From Pegoplata infirma (Eukaryota > Arthropoda > Insecta > Diptera > Anthomyiidae), in contig OY992536.1 of NCBI GenBank assembly GCA_963921195.1, positions 330,415,038-330,479,037 on the forward strand: 64,000 bases of DNA, in the 5' to 3' direction. The notes beneath the pieces were generated by a model. It saw nothing but the letters and a program-made list of their open reading frames with translations. It was not told where the DNA came from and searched no databases. The position numbers were made by a program, and so were the translations under genes. Positions 20,486 through 32,510 of the stretch are shown here, piece after piece; within the stretch, counting starts at the first letter, position 1; each line of letters begins with the position of its first letter.

Positions 20486-22088
20486 CTTGTTTTTTTTTGA
20501 TTCTGTACATTTTTAAAGCCAAAAACTCCAACTCCTGCGCTCAAAAAAAGACTTAACTTAAACTTTGGAAGAATTTTCTTCAAAATAGTTTATAAATCTT
20601 CCTACAATTTAGTTAAATTTAACTAAAACTTGGGAAATTTTCTTAACTGTTAGGAAAAAAATTTAGTTCATATAGTCCGTAATTTTCCTTAAATAGAATT
20701 TCCTAATACATCAAGGAAGATCTTTCCGCCAAAGAAATTTTCCATAAATATATGAAAAAAAATATTTTTTGTTTTTATGACATATTTCTTAAAACAGAAT
20801 TTAGTTCAAAAATTTAGTTTTAGGACGTAATTTACTACCAGTTAATTCATCACATTTATCTTCTTTATTTTGAGGAAGTTTTTTCTACTATTTTAGTAAA
20901 TTTTTCATAACTTGGAAAAATATTGATTTACTTTTTTTCATGCTTGCTTGTGCAATTCACATTTGCTTTATTATTTGAAGTCCATGAACAAAAAAGTTTG
21001 ATCATGTATAACAAGTAATACATTTAATGTTTAAATTTTTTTTTACACATGTGAGGCATTCTAATTATTTTACTAATTTTACTATCTTTACTAATTATTT
21101 CTCATATAATTCATGTTAATATTCTAAAAATGCTAAAAAGAAATACGTAAATACGGTTTTGGTATAAAAATCGAAAAAAAATATATTTTTATAAGTTTTT
21201 ATACGTTTTTTTTTATATTTTTAGCCTTTTCATTTAATAATACCGGTACGTACCGGTATTGACGTTTCGGAATTGGCAATACCATAACCGATTCAGCTCA
21301 AATACCGTAACCGAAAAATACGATACCAATACCGATACCATTATTCGATTCGATTGCCAACCTTGGTGTTTAATATAAAATTTTATATGACTGCATCTTT
21401 TAAATTTTTTCTAAGTTTTTTCCAAGGAAAATTTTTTTTTGATAATATTTTCTAATTTTATATGACTACATTTTTTAAAATTTTTCTAAGTTTTTCCAAG
21501 TACAAATTTTTTATGATAATAGGTCTGTTTGTTTACTTAAATTTCTTACTATTTTTACTACAACTGGAGATTTTTGTTTACTTTTTGTACTGAAAATTTC
21601 CAGCTGTAGTAAAAGTAGTAAAAATGAGTAGATTGTAGTAAGGTAAGCGACCAGGCATAATATTTTCTAATTGTTTTATATAAAATTTAACACGACTCCA
21701 TTTTTGTAAATTTTTCCAGGTTTTTTCTTTATATGACTTTTTATATGTTAAGATCTAATTTTATCTAAGATATAATGCGGCTACATTTTCTTATCTGAGG
21801 TTATACATAAATATATCTGACTTTATGTAATTATATAAATATATATTAATTTATGTAATTTATATAAAATAAGATCAAGTGGGTTTAATTGGATGTGACC
21901 AAAATTCGAATCTAATTGTATCATTTTTTATACGTGAGTATCTAAAATAATACAATTAGATCAATATCCGATCCAACTTGATACAGCCATTTTTGAGATC
22001 AAATTAGATCTTAAGTTTTTTTTTTTTACTCGAGAAACTAAAAAAAAACATCCGATTAATAAAATTGTATAAATTTTAATATAATTGA
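20486..22088 (+). other. Intron with several small repeat fragments
   Basis: 20560-20900 has TTAGTT/AACTAA-rich sequence. 21243-21362 is rich in ACCGGTACGTACCGGT-like and CCGATACC words, probably a MITE remnant. 21524-21660 is one member of the 140-bp hairpin family. 21680-22040 has AT-rich CCCGAG-type filling with an ACTCGAG end. No gene was seen. Confidence 0.45.
21524..21660. mobile_element. 140-bp hairpin MITE, copy 1
   Basis: The core TACTACAACTGGAGATTTTT ... AAATTTCCAGCTGTAGTAAA is an inverted repeat around TTTACTTTTTGTACTG. Other copies are at 35088-35220 and 37516-37663. Confidence 0.6.
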
Positions 22089-22091
22089 ATA

Positions 22092-23502
22092 CCCGAGTAA
22101 AAATAATTTAATATGATCTTATATACTTTTATATAGTCATATTATTTGATATATGATCATGTGTGACACTATGTATTGCAAGATAAATTTATATAATAAA
22201 TTTTGATGTGGGATTTTTTTAAGATATCGCCATACATAACTATATGTTGTAACATCTGGTCCCATGCATCATTTTAAATTTCTAAGTGTTTTATATGAAA
22301 TTTTATATGCCTCCATTATTTTTTAATTTTTTTAAGTGTTTTCCAAGAACATATTTTTATCGCAAATATTTTCAAAGTGTTTTGTATAAAATTTCATATG
22401 ACTTCATATTTTTTTATTTTTCTAAGATTTTTCCATGCACCACTTTTTTATCACGAATATTTTCTAAGTGTTTTATATAAAATTTTATATGACTCCATCT
22501 TTTAAATTTTTTCTAAGTTTTTTTCAAGGCCCGAGTAAAAAAGAGTTATATATAGCCGTGACAAATTAGATCCCAAATATGGTGGACACAATTGTTTCAA
22601 ATATTATCTTCGGTTATCCAACAAGATCTGAACAGATAATGTTATATATAATATGATACGTAAAATGGGTCTATCTGGTTTTATCAGTTTGATCCGGACT
22701 GATACAATATAAAATAAATTGAGACTATAAGACATAAATATATATGGACAGATATTGCTTTACATAAAGAACATATTTTTGTATATAACATTACATAAAG
22801 TGCATATGATTATATATAATATTATCCAACTTATATGACGTTATAAGGAGCAATATATGATCAGTTATAATGGTTCTAGATTATATTTAATCGTATCAGT
22901 TTTCTCCAACTGATATAATTATATAGACCCAATTCACGTATCACATTATATATAAGGTTAACCCGCTAGATCTTTAAATAACCCCTTAGATAATTATTAA
23001 AGTAATTGTATCCGCCATATTTGGGATATAATTAGTCATGAACTTTTTTTCTTTTTTTACTAGGGGGAACATTTTTTTTTTATCGAAAATATTTTCTAAT
23101 TGTAAGTGTTTTATATAATATTTTATATAACTCCATTTTTTCAAATTTTTCTAAGTGTTTTATATAAAATTTAACATGACTCCATTTTTTGAAATTTTTC
23201 TAAGTTTTTTTCAAAGAACAACTTATTTTTATTATTTTAATTTTTCAACTTTTTATTAAAAACTAAAAAAAAAAACATCCGATTTCTAAAATTGTATAAA
23301 TTTTAATATAATTGGATATAATTTTATATCATTGGATTAGACCAAAACTCGTATCAAAGTCGATATAAAGTTATGTAAACTGATATTATTAGATATTATT
23401 CGATCAAATCTTATGAAACCATTTTTCGTATAAGATTATATCAAAATAGACACGAACCCATATTAAATTATATATTGTGTCATATCAATTTTTTTACTCG
23501 GG
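22092..23502. mobile_element. CCCGAGTAAAAA element(s), partly nested
   Basis: Left end CCCGAGTAAAAATAAT (22092), right end TTTTTTTACTCGGG (to 23502), TA on each side. A second start CCCGAGTAAAAAAGAG lies at 22531 with an imperfect end TTTTTTTACTAGGGG near 23060; between these two, CCAAATATGGTGGACACAAT and ATTGTATCCGCCATATTTGG are inverted, so the inner unit is a long palindrome. 22270-22520 and 23070-23240 hold repeats of AAGTGTTTTATATAAAATTT. Confidence 0.5.
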
Positions 23503-23696
23503 TATAATTTTATATCATTGAATTAGACCAAAACTCGTATCATAGTCGATATAAAGTAATATTAACTGATATTTTTAGATAATATTCGATGAAATCTTAT
23601 GAAACCATTTTTCGTATAAGATTATATCAAAATAGACACGAACCCATATTAAATTATATATTGCGTCATATAATTTTTTTTACTTGGGTATTAAAA
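23311..23696 (+). repeat. 193-bp tandem duplication
   Basis: ATAATTTTATATCATTGGAT ... TTTTTTTACTCGGGT (23311-23503) is repeated next to itself (23504-23696) with about ten changes, including the terminal ACTCGGG becoming ACTTGGG. The duplication covers the end of the CCCGAG element. Confidence 0.8.
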
Positions 23697-23979
23697 CAAG
23701 GCAACTCGACACAAATTTGCTAATTTTTCCAATATTTAGCCGAGTTTTTGAAATATTGAAAAACCAAGAAACGCAATTTTCTTAGTTACATATAGGACAA
23801 TTCATACAACCTATCCAGAAATTCAAGGAACATATGTTTTTCTGTAGCGGGACATTTAGTGTGGAATGCCTCATATAAATCCAAAATCTATGTGATACAA
23901 TTACCAAAATCGCGGAATCTGAAGTACTGACTTAAGTCCATTTTATTTAACATCAAATACCTTAAATATCTTTATTTAG
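23697..23979 (+). other. Intron end with a solo right end of the GAGGCATTCC family
   Basis: 23698-23880 resembles the right arm of the long inverted-repeat element at 31480-32510: AAACGCAATTTTCTTAGTT, then GGGACATTTAGTGTGGAATG followed by CCTCATATA. Confidence 0.6.
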
Positions 23980-24574
23980 ACATTCTTCAAAATACACATA
24001 TGAAACGGCTACCAACTGTGCTAATTTACTAAAATGCTGGAAAACTGCTTATCTATTGAGTCGTACACATATTGAAGAATCTGGAGCTGGTTCCCGATGG
24101 GAATTCGATCGCAATGCTCTGTTCACTGAAGTTGATCATATTAGTCGAATAAGTCGTGATATCGCTTCAATTGGTCGCATTTTTATTCAATACGAAAACT
24201 TATTTGGAAATCGCTTGAAATGCCTAATAACCGATCCTACTCTCATTGAAGATTTAATGCGAAAAGTTTATCAACTGTTGGACGATATGTTGAAAAGTGT
24301 TGACTATGATATATTTTATCCCGGCAATTGGGAAAATTGGGAACATACGCTGGATACATTCAATAAACGTTTAGATGCAGTGGAATCTGAGGCAAAACTT
24401 GTTATTGAGAAAAGCATAACGATGCTTAGATCATCGGATCTGGGATTAGCTTTAATAACAGATGTTAAGCATTTAGACACACGACCAGCTTTGAGTGATT
24501 TTATCTCAACAAAGCATGAGAATTTATTAAAATTTTTTGTATCGGAAATAAATAGAGTGGAATATGAATATATG
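23980..24574 (+). CDS. Dynein heavy chain exon (residues 476-674)
   Basis: Largest exon but one. The acceptor TTTATTTAG is followed by A, completing CG|A (Arg). Frame HSSKYTYETATNCANLLKCW, then SRWEFDRNALFTEVDHISRI, then NLFGNRLKCLITDPTLIEDL, DYDIFYPGNWENWEHTLDTF, and MLRSSDLGLALITDVKHL; ends VEYEYM, donor GTGAGT (phase 0). WEFDRNALF...H..RI..I is the F-F-F/Y block of DHC_N1, and DIFYPGNWENWEHTLDTF lines up with the NFLDQRKMDFDQDYEEF block of DNAH5. In-frame ATG and TTG codons inside it are not starts. Confidence 0.93.
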
Positions 24575-24974
24575 GTGAGTTAATACAATACCAATCAAAA
24601 ACCGAATTGATAATTGAATTTTTAAATCAATTTGACACTTTTTACCCTAAAAACATGCTCGAATAGTGTTCAAAAAGATTTTTTTAATATCCAACATTTT
24701 TAGTAAGTCATAAGAAAAGTTTTACATGATTAAAGACACATTTTTTGTTCGTACTTTATTGAAGAAATATTAACATAATATAAATGAAATTTGAGCCGAT
24801 CTGAAATATATTTTCCGTACATTTTTATTTTTTCTTCTTAAATACACTTGCTGCTAACAATCATGTTTTTTTTTGTAAAACGATTTCGTTTTTAATAAAT
24901 AACAAAAGACATAAATAAAACTATACCATGTAAATGTAACCTTGATTTGTTTCTATTGTTTTTTGTTTCTTTAG
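24575..24974 (+). other. 400-bp intron
   Basis: Ordinary AT-rich intron with donor GTGAGT and acceptor TTTGTTTCTTTAG. No repeat was recognised. Confidence 0.6.
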
Positions 24975-25088
24975 AATTATAAAAAAGCTCCACCAATTGG
25001 TAAACATCAACCAGCAAAAATTGGCGCCATACAATGGACGCGTTTACTAAGCGCCAAATTGAAAATATCTGTACTTGCTTTTAAGCGC
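24975..25088 (+). CDS. Dynein heavy chain exon (residues 675-712)
   Basis: Frame NYKKAPPIGKHQPAKIGAIQ, WTRLLSAKLKISVLAFKR; donor GTAAGT, phase 0 on both sides. It carries the most conserved tail motif, PP....PP.AG.I.WAR.L (here APPIGKHQPAKIGAIQWTRLL, with the usual AG changed to IG). Confidence 0.95.
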
Positions 25089-26639
25089 GTAAGTAATCTC
25101 TTCTATATCAATGAGTATGTATAAAATTTGTTTTTATTTTTTTTTTTCTTTTTTGTGTGTATACCATCCACTCTAGTGATAAAGCGTATAAATTTATAAG
25201 TTTGTCATTGCGTTTGTAACACATCGAGATATCGGTCAAGGAACACATAAAGTATTTGTATATATTTATGATCCTTAATCGATTTTAAGTCGATCTAACG
25301 ATGTACGTCCCTCTGTCTGTATATAAAAAACACGTTTACTTTTGAAAAACGACTCTAAGGCTGCTAAAGTATAGTAGGGGAACCTTAGCATACTTCATCC
25401 ATTAAATCTCAGTAGCTAAAAGCAATCTGTTTATTAACCCTTAGAATATCTGAATCATTTCTATATAATTCCGTCTTAATTCGCTTTATTATTGCCTAAC
25501 CTTGAGTACGTTCTTCTGGAGTAACACTTTTGTGGGTTTTTTTTCAATTTCACATCTTAAGCGTTTCTGAAGTCAGAGTTTTCAATTCCAGAATCCTTTT
25601 AACACAGTTTTCAACACTGCTGGGTAACCTATTATTCAAAAGTTGGAACTAACTACTCTTAGTATTTTTTTGCAATTACGAAAATATAAAAATCTTACTT
25701 CAAAGCATACTTGCTGTCAATAAATAGTAATTTATTTAATCATCATACAAGTACTTTATTAGTGCATATGTTGCTTTAATATGTGTTAGTTAGCATCATT
25801 GCCTGTAAGCCAGTGGTCGGCACCCATTGCACGCTGGAGCCGAACACAATCGGTAATTCACATATATACAACACGAATGTCAACAAAAAATCAACAAAGA
25901 GCATAAAAAAACAAATATTTTATTCAGTAGCAAGAAATACACCAACACATGCATATTTTTATTAAAACACTAATACTTTCATATGCCTCTTTCTGCCGAC
26001 CACTGCTGTAAGCCATATTGAATACTACAACTTCAGAGTTATATTCTGTTTGGCGTATAAAACATGTATCTTAGATCTCAAATTTATTAACAAAACGCCT
26101 AAAGGAATCTATTGGATTCGTGAACTCTAAGCTCCTTGGGTTAATTCAATAGAAATTATATCATTGTCAGACTTATTGAAATTAAAGTTTTTGTATAGAA
26201 TTTTCAAATAAATTTTGTTTTTATATTTAAATGTTCAAAATCAGTACAATCAGTACATATTTAAAAACATCGTTTTTTGATCAGTACATTTGACCAAAAA
26301 TCAGTACGTTTGGTCAGCCTACTCATATTGCAAGCCCATTTTTCTTACTTTTTAAACACTTTAACCAGGGATCAAGAAACTTTTTTTGCAAACTTGATCC
26401 CGGGAACAAGTGTATATGGGGATCGAGTGTGTAATAGTACTCGACATTTTTGCATTTTATCTATTTTCCGATTTTTATCAATATCTAAACAACTAAAAGT
26501 CCCACAGTTGAGTGATGCATACTGCAGAAACATCTCAAATAGTTCTTCAAAATGAATTTGATACCATGTACAAATCTTCAATTTTTTTTGGAGTTATAAG
26601 CCTTTACCTTTGGGGATCAAGTGTGCACCTTTTCCGCTA
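25089..26639 (+). other. First part of an 11.4-kb intron
   Basis: AT-rich with a decayed GTCC-type repeat at 25225-25330 (TCGATTTTAAGTCGATCTAA, TGTACGTCCCTCTGTCTG). Short open stretches exist but have no codon character. No exon was seen. Confidence 0.45.
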
Positions 26640-27940
26640 CACTCAAAAAAAAAATATTGTAAAACTAGCAAAAAAAATGGTTAAAATTAGCAAAAAAAAC
26701 TGTAGTTTTGGACGTTGCAAAAATTTTGGTAATATTAGCAAAACCATTTTGCTAATCAAAAAATTAGGAAAAAAAATGGTAAAATTACAAGAATACCATT
26801 TTATTTTTGTAAAAAATCAACCTTGTAAAATTATCGAAAAATATGGTAAAATTACCAAAAAAAAATGGTAAAATTGAAATAGATAAAAAAATTTGTAATT
26901 TGGTAAAAAAAACTGTTTTATTTAGTAATTTTTTTTCTCTGATTAGTAGTTGATTTAAAATTTGGTGAATATACTAAAAAATTTTTTGCCTGTTTTTGAG
27001 CACCACATTCTTTAAATGTAGTAATAGCAGCATATTACTTCAGTTGTTGGATGGTTTCTTCGGCTTGATGGTGGCAGCATCATCTTTTGCCTTCTTCTCA
27101 GCAGCTGTAGTTGCAGTAACTGGACTTCCAACAACATCAAAATCCAAAATGATTTTTTTTTTCACTTAAACACTTTAAACAAAAAATTTAAAGAACAACA
27201 CTTCACTTTTTTATTTTTTTTGCGTCATTTTTTTAGCTTAAGTAGAACAAATGAGATTTGCGTAGTAGTCTACACAAGAAATTTCTTACATTTTCAGGTA
27301 AAATTTGTAAAAAATTAACAATTTTTTTTCGAATTTTTAATTTTTTTCACATGTATTTAAAAAAAAAATAAAAAAAAAACTTTTGGATATTGAAGATTAG
27401 ATATCTAACTATGTGTTAAAATTTTAAAAAAATAATTTTTCAAAATTATTAACTTTTTATTAACAATTTAGGTGGCAAATTTTAAAAAAATTTCATATAA
27501 AATTAGCAAAAAATATGGTAAAATTAGCAAAAAATATGGTAAAAAATACTAAAAATTGTGTAGCCTATTTTTCAGCGCACATGCAGTTGATGGATGGCTA
27601 CTTTGCTATGGTGTTGGCAGCATCATCAATCTGAAATGATTTTTTTTCACACTAGAACACTTGAAACAATTTTTTTTTTAAACTAAGAAAAAAAAATAAA
27701 AAGTATAACCATTTCTTTAAGGAAAATACTAATATTTTTGCTAAAATTATAGTAAAATAAAAAAAAAAAACTAGCAAGAAAATTTAGTAAAAATACCAAA
27801 AAATTATTGTATTTTACCAATAGTAAATTGCCAAAAAAAACTGTAAAAGTTAAATTTTTACAATTTTTTTTGCTAAAGTTTGGTTGAAGTAAATTACAAC
27901 ACCTTTTACTAATATTTTGACTAAGTTATTTTTTTGAGTG
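26640..27940. mobile_element. CACTC..GAGTG element, 1.3 kb, TA flanks
   Basis: TACACTCAAAAAA (26638) and TTTTTTTGAGTGTA (to 27942) are inverted ends with TA flanks, as in Tc1/mariner-type MITEs and in the element at 3344-3830. The sub-terminal zones repeat ATGGTAAAATTAGCAAAAAA. The middle holds two copies of a foreign segment (27010-27200 and a shorter one at 27565-27690), the first with a coding remnant on the - strand. Confidence 0.65.
27040..27165 (-). pseudogene. Captured C-terminal coding fragment inside the CACTC element
   Basis: On the - strand an open stretch reads ...IILDFDVVGSPVTATTAAEK, KAKDDAATIKPKKPSNN and stop (27040-27042). Its codon use and GC content differ sharply from the AT-rich flanks. 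An upstream stop at 27166 and the lack of a start show it is a fragment. Alanine/lysine-rich tails of this sort are common, so the source gene cannot be named. A second, damaged copy lies at 27580-27640 in the same orientation. Confidence 0.5.
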
Positions 27941-28275
27941 TACATATATAATATATACTTCATATTATGAAGTTCTCCACTTCAGGTTGGTATTGAATTT
28001 CAGCGAATTTGGTAAAAGAGTTCATGTTCACTTAACCCAGCAAGATTTTCGGTTTCAAATAAACGCTTCCAGAACGCATCATATTACCCTGCAACCAATT
28101 CATTCCAGAATTAATTAAAAGAATTATTATTAGAATAATTATTAGAATTTAAACATTCCAGAATTAATGATTTTTGTGTGAAATTGTCCCGAAAGCAATC
28201 GGGTTTTACAGCAAAAAATTAGTTTGAAAAATATTTTTTCATATATGAATAATTTCAGTGATATAAAATCGAACT

Positions 28276-28800
28276 TTCCGGGTCGGAATGGGATGAAACC
28301 AAAACCAAATGAAAGTTGACATTTTACATAACCGTTAAGGCGTTTTTTACTTCAGCGCTTTATAATGTTTTACACACATTTAAAGTAGATGATTTTAAAG
28401 CATTTAAAGTTTTTGTGTACTAAGCTTGTCCTACTTTAGGGGCCCTGGTGGTACCTTTATTGAACATGTGGGGTTCAGTGTCCTAACTTAAGCTCGAAAT
28501 TACGTTTTATATAACGGGTATGAATATCGCTGCAATCGGTCCCGTTCCAACTTACTGAATAGCCAAATTATTTAAAAAAATCCACTGTGCACCATTGCGT
28601 ATGAATGTTATTTAAAGTCAATTACAAAATTAAGCATACGCCACATACAGTTTTCAAGGAGTTATTACTATAATTATAATAAAAGTTCACCAACTTCAAA
28701 TCCGTGTAAAACAAATATAGCGCTGAACTAAAAAAATTGTTTTGGTTATGGAATATGTCAACTTTCATTTACTTTTAGTTTAATCCTATTCCGATTTTGG
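28276..28800. mobile_element. Foldback element with about 100-bp inverted arms
   Basis: Left arm TCGGAATGGGATGAAACCAA ... AAATGAAAGTTGACATTTTA; the right arm 28700-28800 is its reverse complement (GTCAACTTTCATTTACTTTT ... AATCCTATTCCGATTTTGG). The pair GCGCTTTATA / TATAGCGCTGA marks the inner ends. A single arm of the same family is at 58113-58215. Confidence 0.65.
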
Positions 28801-30725
28801 ATGTTGCATTGTGCTATTTTACATTGAAAATTTTTTGTCACTAAAAAAAATATTTAACAGAAGATTTTTGTCATTAAAAAAAGTTTACACTCAAAAAATT
28901 TCACTCAAAAAAGTTTTTTGTTTATAAAAATGACTAAAAACATTTTTTTTACTTAAAATAAAAATTTTCTGGTAAAAATGTTTGTAATGTTTTGTTTTTT
29001 TTTTACAAAAAAAAAAAAATAATAATAAAATCACAAAAAGAGTTTTGGGAATTGTAGAGGGTATTCATAGATTCGGCCAAGTTGAACTTAATTTGTTTGT
29101 TTATTTTTGTTCCTTCTTGTTTAATATTATAAATTGTAACAAACAACATACATTAAGAGCGTATAAAAAAATTGCAAATAGCAGATACAACAGCAGGAAT
29201 ACATATTCATTCATGCAACCAACACTGACCCTTTCTATGTATTTTATGGATGCATTTAACACAATAAAAACGCGTTTTTTATGTAGAATAGTTTTTTATG
29301 TTCATTGTATTTCATTTATTGGTGATGGGGTGTGGTAGTGGCGGTGGTTTTCGGTGATGATATTTGGTGTATTGTTGTTGTTATTTGTATTTAAACTTTC
29401 TGTTGTATATTCATTGAGGATATTGCTGACGTTGCTTCTACTTTGCCTGTTGTAATTGTAACAGAGTACACCAGTCATTCATTTAACAATAATGGTATTT
29501 TCTAACAAAATAAAAATTTATTCCTTTTAATGAAAAAAAAAACGGTTTTTGTTGGGGATTTTTAAAAAAAATATCTAGAGGTCGCGCTCGCGGGCTTTTT
29601 ACGAAAATATACGGATTTAAGATTTTTAAATAATTTTAATTGTTTAAATGCTTTAAACATTAAAATATAAGGGGTCATACATTTGACTCTAAAGGCACTC
29701 TTGGGTTAGTTGGAGTGGTAGGAGCAAGTTTTTATAAAAACTTTGTTTTCGTATGGAAGACTCCCTATTGTTTTTCAATCCCAAAATTTTGTTTAACCCA
29801 GCTTACCCTCTATATTTAACCCTTAAGATGGTCCACATACAATTTTTTTTTTGTTAAATTTTGTTTTAATAAATCCACTGCTACCGCCCTCATAGAGTGG
29901 TAAAAAGTTAGACCGACCCCCATTTACTTTTACCCCCCAAAATGTTTTCTGAGCATACTAACAACATATCTTCGCTTCCTAAGCAGGTTCCCGTGCAATA
30001 TTTCATGGCCTTATGTGAAATTTCTTAAAAATGGCAAATATATCATGGAATATCTTATGGAGTGGACGATACATTTTCTTTTTTGATGTTTTTTTTAACA
30101 CAGAAAAAAATATTCAATAGCAAAAAACAATTAAATATTTGCTCAGCTTAAAATTTGACATTCAATTAAATTTTACTTGAATCAATTAACCATTTGCTCA
30201 AATCTGAAAAATTCACAAAAAAATGCATAAAAACAAAAAAACTCATCATAGTAGGCTTTGAGTAACAATGCGATGAACGCTGTTGCTTTTTTGTTTTAGT
30301 TTTCGTTAGTCGTCAAATAGAAAAGTAATTTCACGCACACAAGACGAAAAAAAAACAAAATAATATAAAGCACAAAAAAAAACCATTTAAACAAAAGACT
30401 TGAAAAGACTGACAAAAAACACTACAACTGTAAAATAATTATTAACCATTCACTCAGATCAAGCATTGGATTAATCAAAAATAACACAAAATTATTGATT
30501 AACCGCTCACTCAAATCAAGCATTGGTTTAATCAAAAATAACAGAAAAAAAAACAATTAACAAATTACTCAAATCAAGCATTGGTTTAATCAAGGAACAG
30601 TCAATGACTGACCTACAATTTTCGTGCTTGATCCAACAATTTTCCTCATTAGATGACTTTTAATTAAAATAATGCTCAACCTGGTGTATTTCGTGCTTGA
30701 TCTAACAACTCATTTTTATCTGTGT

Positions 30726-30776
<51 letters not shown>

Positions 30777-31479
30777 AATTTAAATAATTTAAAGATCTTT
30801 TATTCGTATATTTTTGTAAAAAAATCCGCAACAGATTTTTTTTTTTATTAAAAGTATCAAATTTAGGGAGTAAGACCTAAAAAAAAAATCTGAGTACTCT
30901 AATGTATGTATTTAAAATTATCCTGCAAACAATATGGCGATATATCGCCGAAAAGATATTGCGGCAATACGGAAGTTTATCATTTCAATAAAAAATCAAA
31001 GTAGTATTTTTATTAAATTGCCGATTTCTCATACGAACGATTTAATAGCGATAAACGAAAAAAAAATATTGAACATTTTTATTTCTTTGCTAATTTAAAA
31101 TAAAATAATTTATCAAGCACAACAAGAAATCTTTGAAAGAATATAAATTTAGCCGAAAACCACAAATTTGCGTTCAAAGATATAATAAAAAATTCAGTGA
31201 ATAATATGAGTAAAAAAAATAATGTCTAGTTTCAGATTCAGGGAATCGATATTAGCTGTTTCGCCGGATTATCATTTTAGCGATATTCCGGCGATACAAA
31301 AAAATTTGAAATTTTCGTTTATTTTTTCATATCACCGGGATGTATTGCCTTCGGGTAACAGTTTCTTATGAAAGTTGTATTGTCGGCGATATAAATTCGA
31401 TAATTGCCGCAATATAATTTATCGTATCGTCAATGCAACCGGCGAATCGACGTCGTATCGTTTGTTTGCAGGGTATATA
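28801..31479 (+). other. Intron segment with low-complexity and small repeats
   Basis: 28870-29040 has CACTCAAAAAA fragments. 29045-29520 looks unique (a GTGATGGGGTGTGGTAGTGG patch). 30098-30724 is bounded by ACACAGAAAAAAAT and ATTTTTATCTGTGT and holds three 70-bp-like copies of CAAATCAAGCATTGGTTTAA (30440-30600). 30729-30772 is a run of 44 T. 30930-31460 has GCGATATATCGCC-type palindromes (CGGCGATATAAATTCGATAA). No gene was seen. Confidence 0.45.
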
Positions 31480-32510
31480 TGAAGCATTCCACACCAAATG
31501 TCCCGCTACAGAAAAACATGTGTCCCGTAAATTTCTGAATAGGTTGTTTGGATAGCCCTATATGTAACTAAGAAAATTGCGTTTTTGGTTTTTCAATTTT
31601 TCAAAAACTGGGCTTAGGAGGCGTGGTCAAATATTGGAAAAATGGTAAAATTTGTGGCGAGTTGCCTTGATTAAATATTTATCACATTAAAACGGAATGC
31701 ACCACAATGTCAAAAATTTTCGTTCTTATATAGTTTTGTATGGGCTATCAATTAAAATTTTTTTTTTGGAAAATTTTCAGAACCCGTTCTGAAATTTTCC
31801 ATTTTTTATAAAAGTCAATTTATCAAAAATCCGGCCACTTTTTTTTTTTTTTTTATTTATTTTTTTAAAAGTGTAGATGTTTGTCCATCCACACAAAAAA
31901 AAATCAGAAACACGTTCATCTTTTTTTTCGAGAAAATCGCATTTGAACTTTAAATTTCATAACAATTTTGTTATTTGCTTGTATTTCTTTGTTTTAAAGT
32001 TGCGAATGAGTAATATTAATTGCATAAATATTCGTCATACGCTCTGTTGACACAAGAAAATACAAGCAAATTACTAAATTGTTATGAAATTTAAAGTTCA
32101 AATGCGATTTTTTCGAAAAAAAAGATGAAAAAAAGATTAAAAATAAAAGTGGCCGGATTTTTAATAAATTGACTTTTTTAAAAAATGGAAAATTTCAGAA
32201 CGGGTTCTGAAAATTTTCCAAAAAAAAAAAAATTAAATCGATAGCCCATACAAAACTATATAAGACTGCAAATTTTTGAGATTGTGGTGCATTCCGTTTT
32301 AATGTGATAAATATTTAATCAAGGCAACTCGCCACAAATTTGACCATTTTTCCAATATTTGACCACGCCTCCTAAGCCCAGTTTTTGAAAAATTGAAAAA
32401 CCAAAAACGCAATTTTCTAAGTTCCATATAGGGCTATCCATACCACCTATTCAGAAGTTTACGGTACACATGTTTTTTTTTCGCTGGACATTTGGTATGG
32501 AATGCCTCAT
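31480..32510. mobile_element. Long inverted-repeat element (about 1.03 kb, arms of about 450-490 bp), GAGGCATTCC family
   Basis: The left end TGAAGCATTCCACACCAAAT and the right end ATTTGGTATGGAATGCCTCA are inverted, and the arms stay complementary through CTTAGGAGGCGTGGTCAAAT, GGCGAGTTGCCTTGATTAAA, TGCACCACAA, TTGTATGGGCTATC, CAGAACCCGTTCTGAAATTT and ATCGCATTTGAACTTTAAAT up to a loop of about 80 bp near 32010. It encodes nothing. Related copies are at 59041-59726 (complete, shorter) and 23698-23880 (one end). Confidence 0.85.

Noticed and set aside
24056..24583. In-frame start codons inside exons (24056, 46208, 49310, 36505) as gene starts
   Set aside because: Upstream exon sequence in the same frame is conserved dynein tail, so these are internal residues.
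30729..30772. Run of 44 T as a terminator
   Set aside because: No Pol III gene precedes it; it is low-complexity or the tail of an antisense retroposon.
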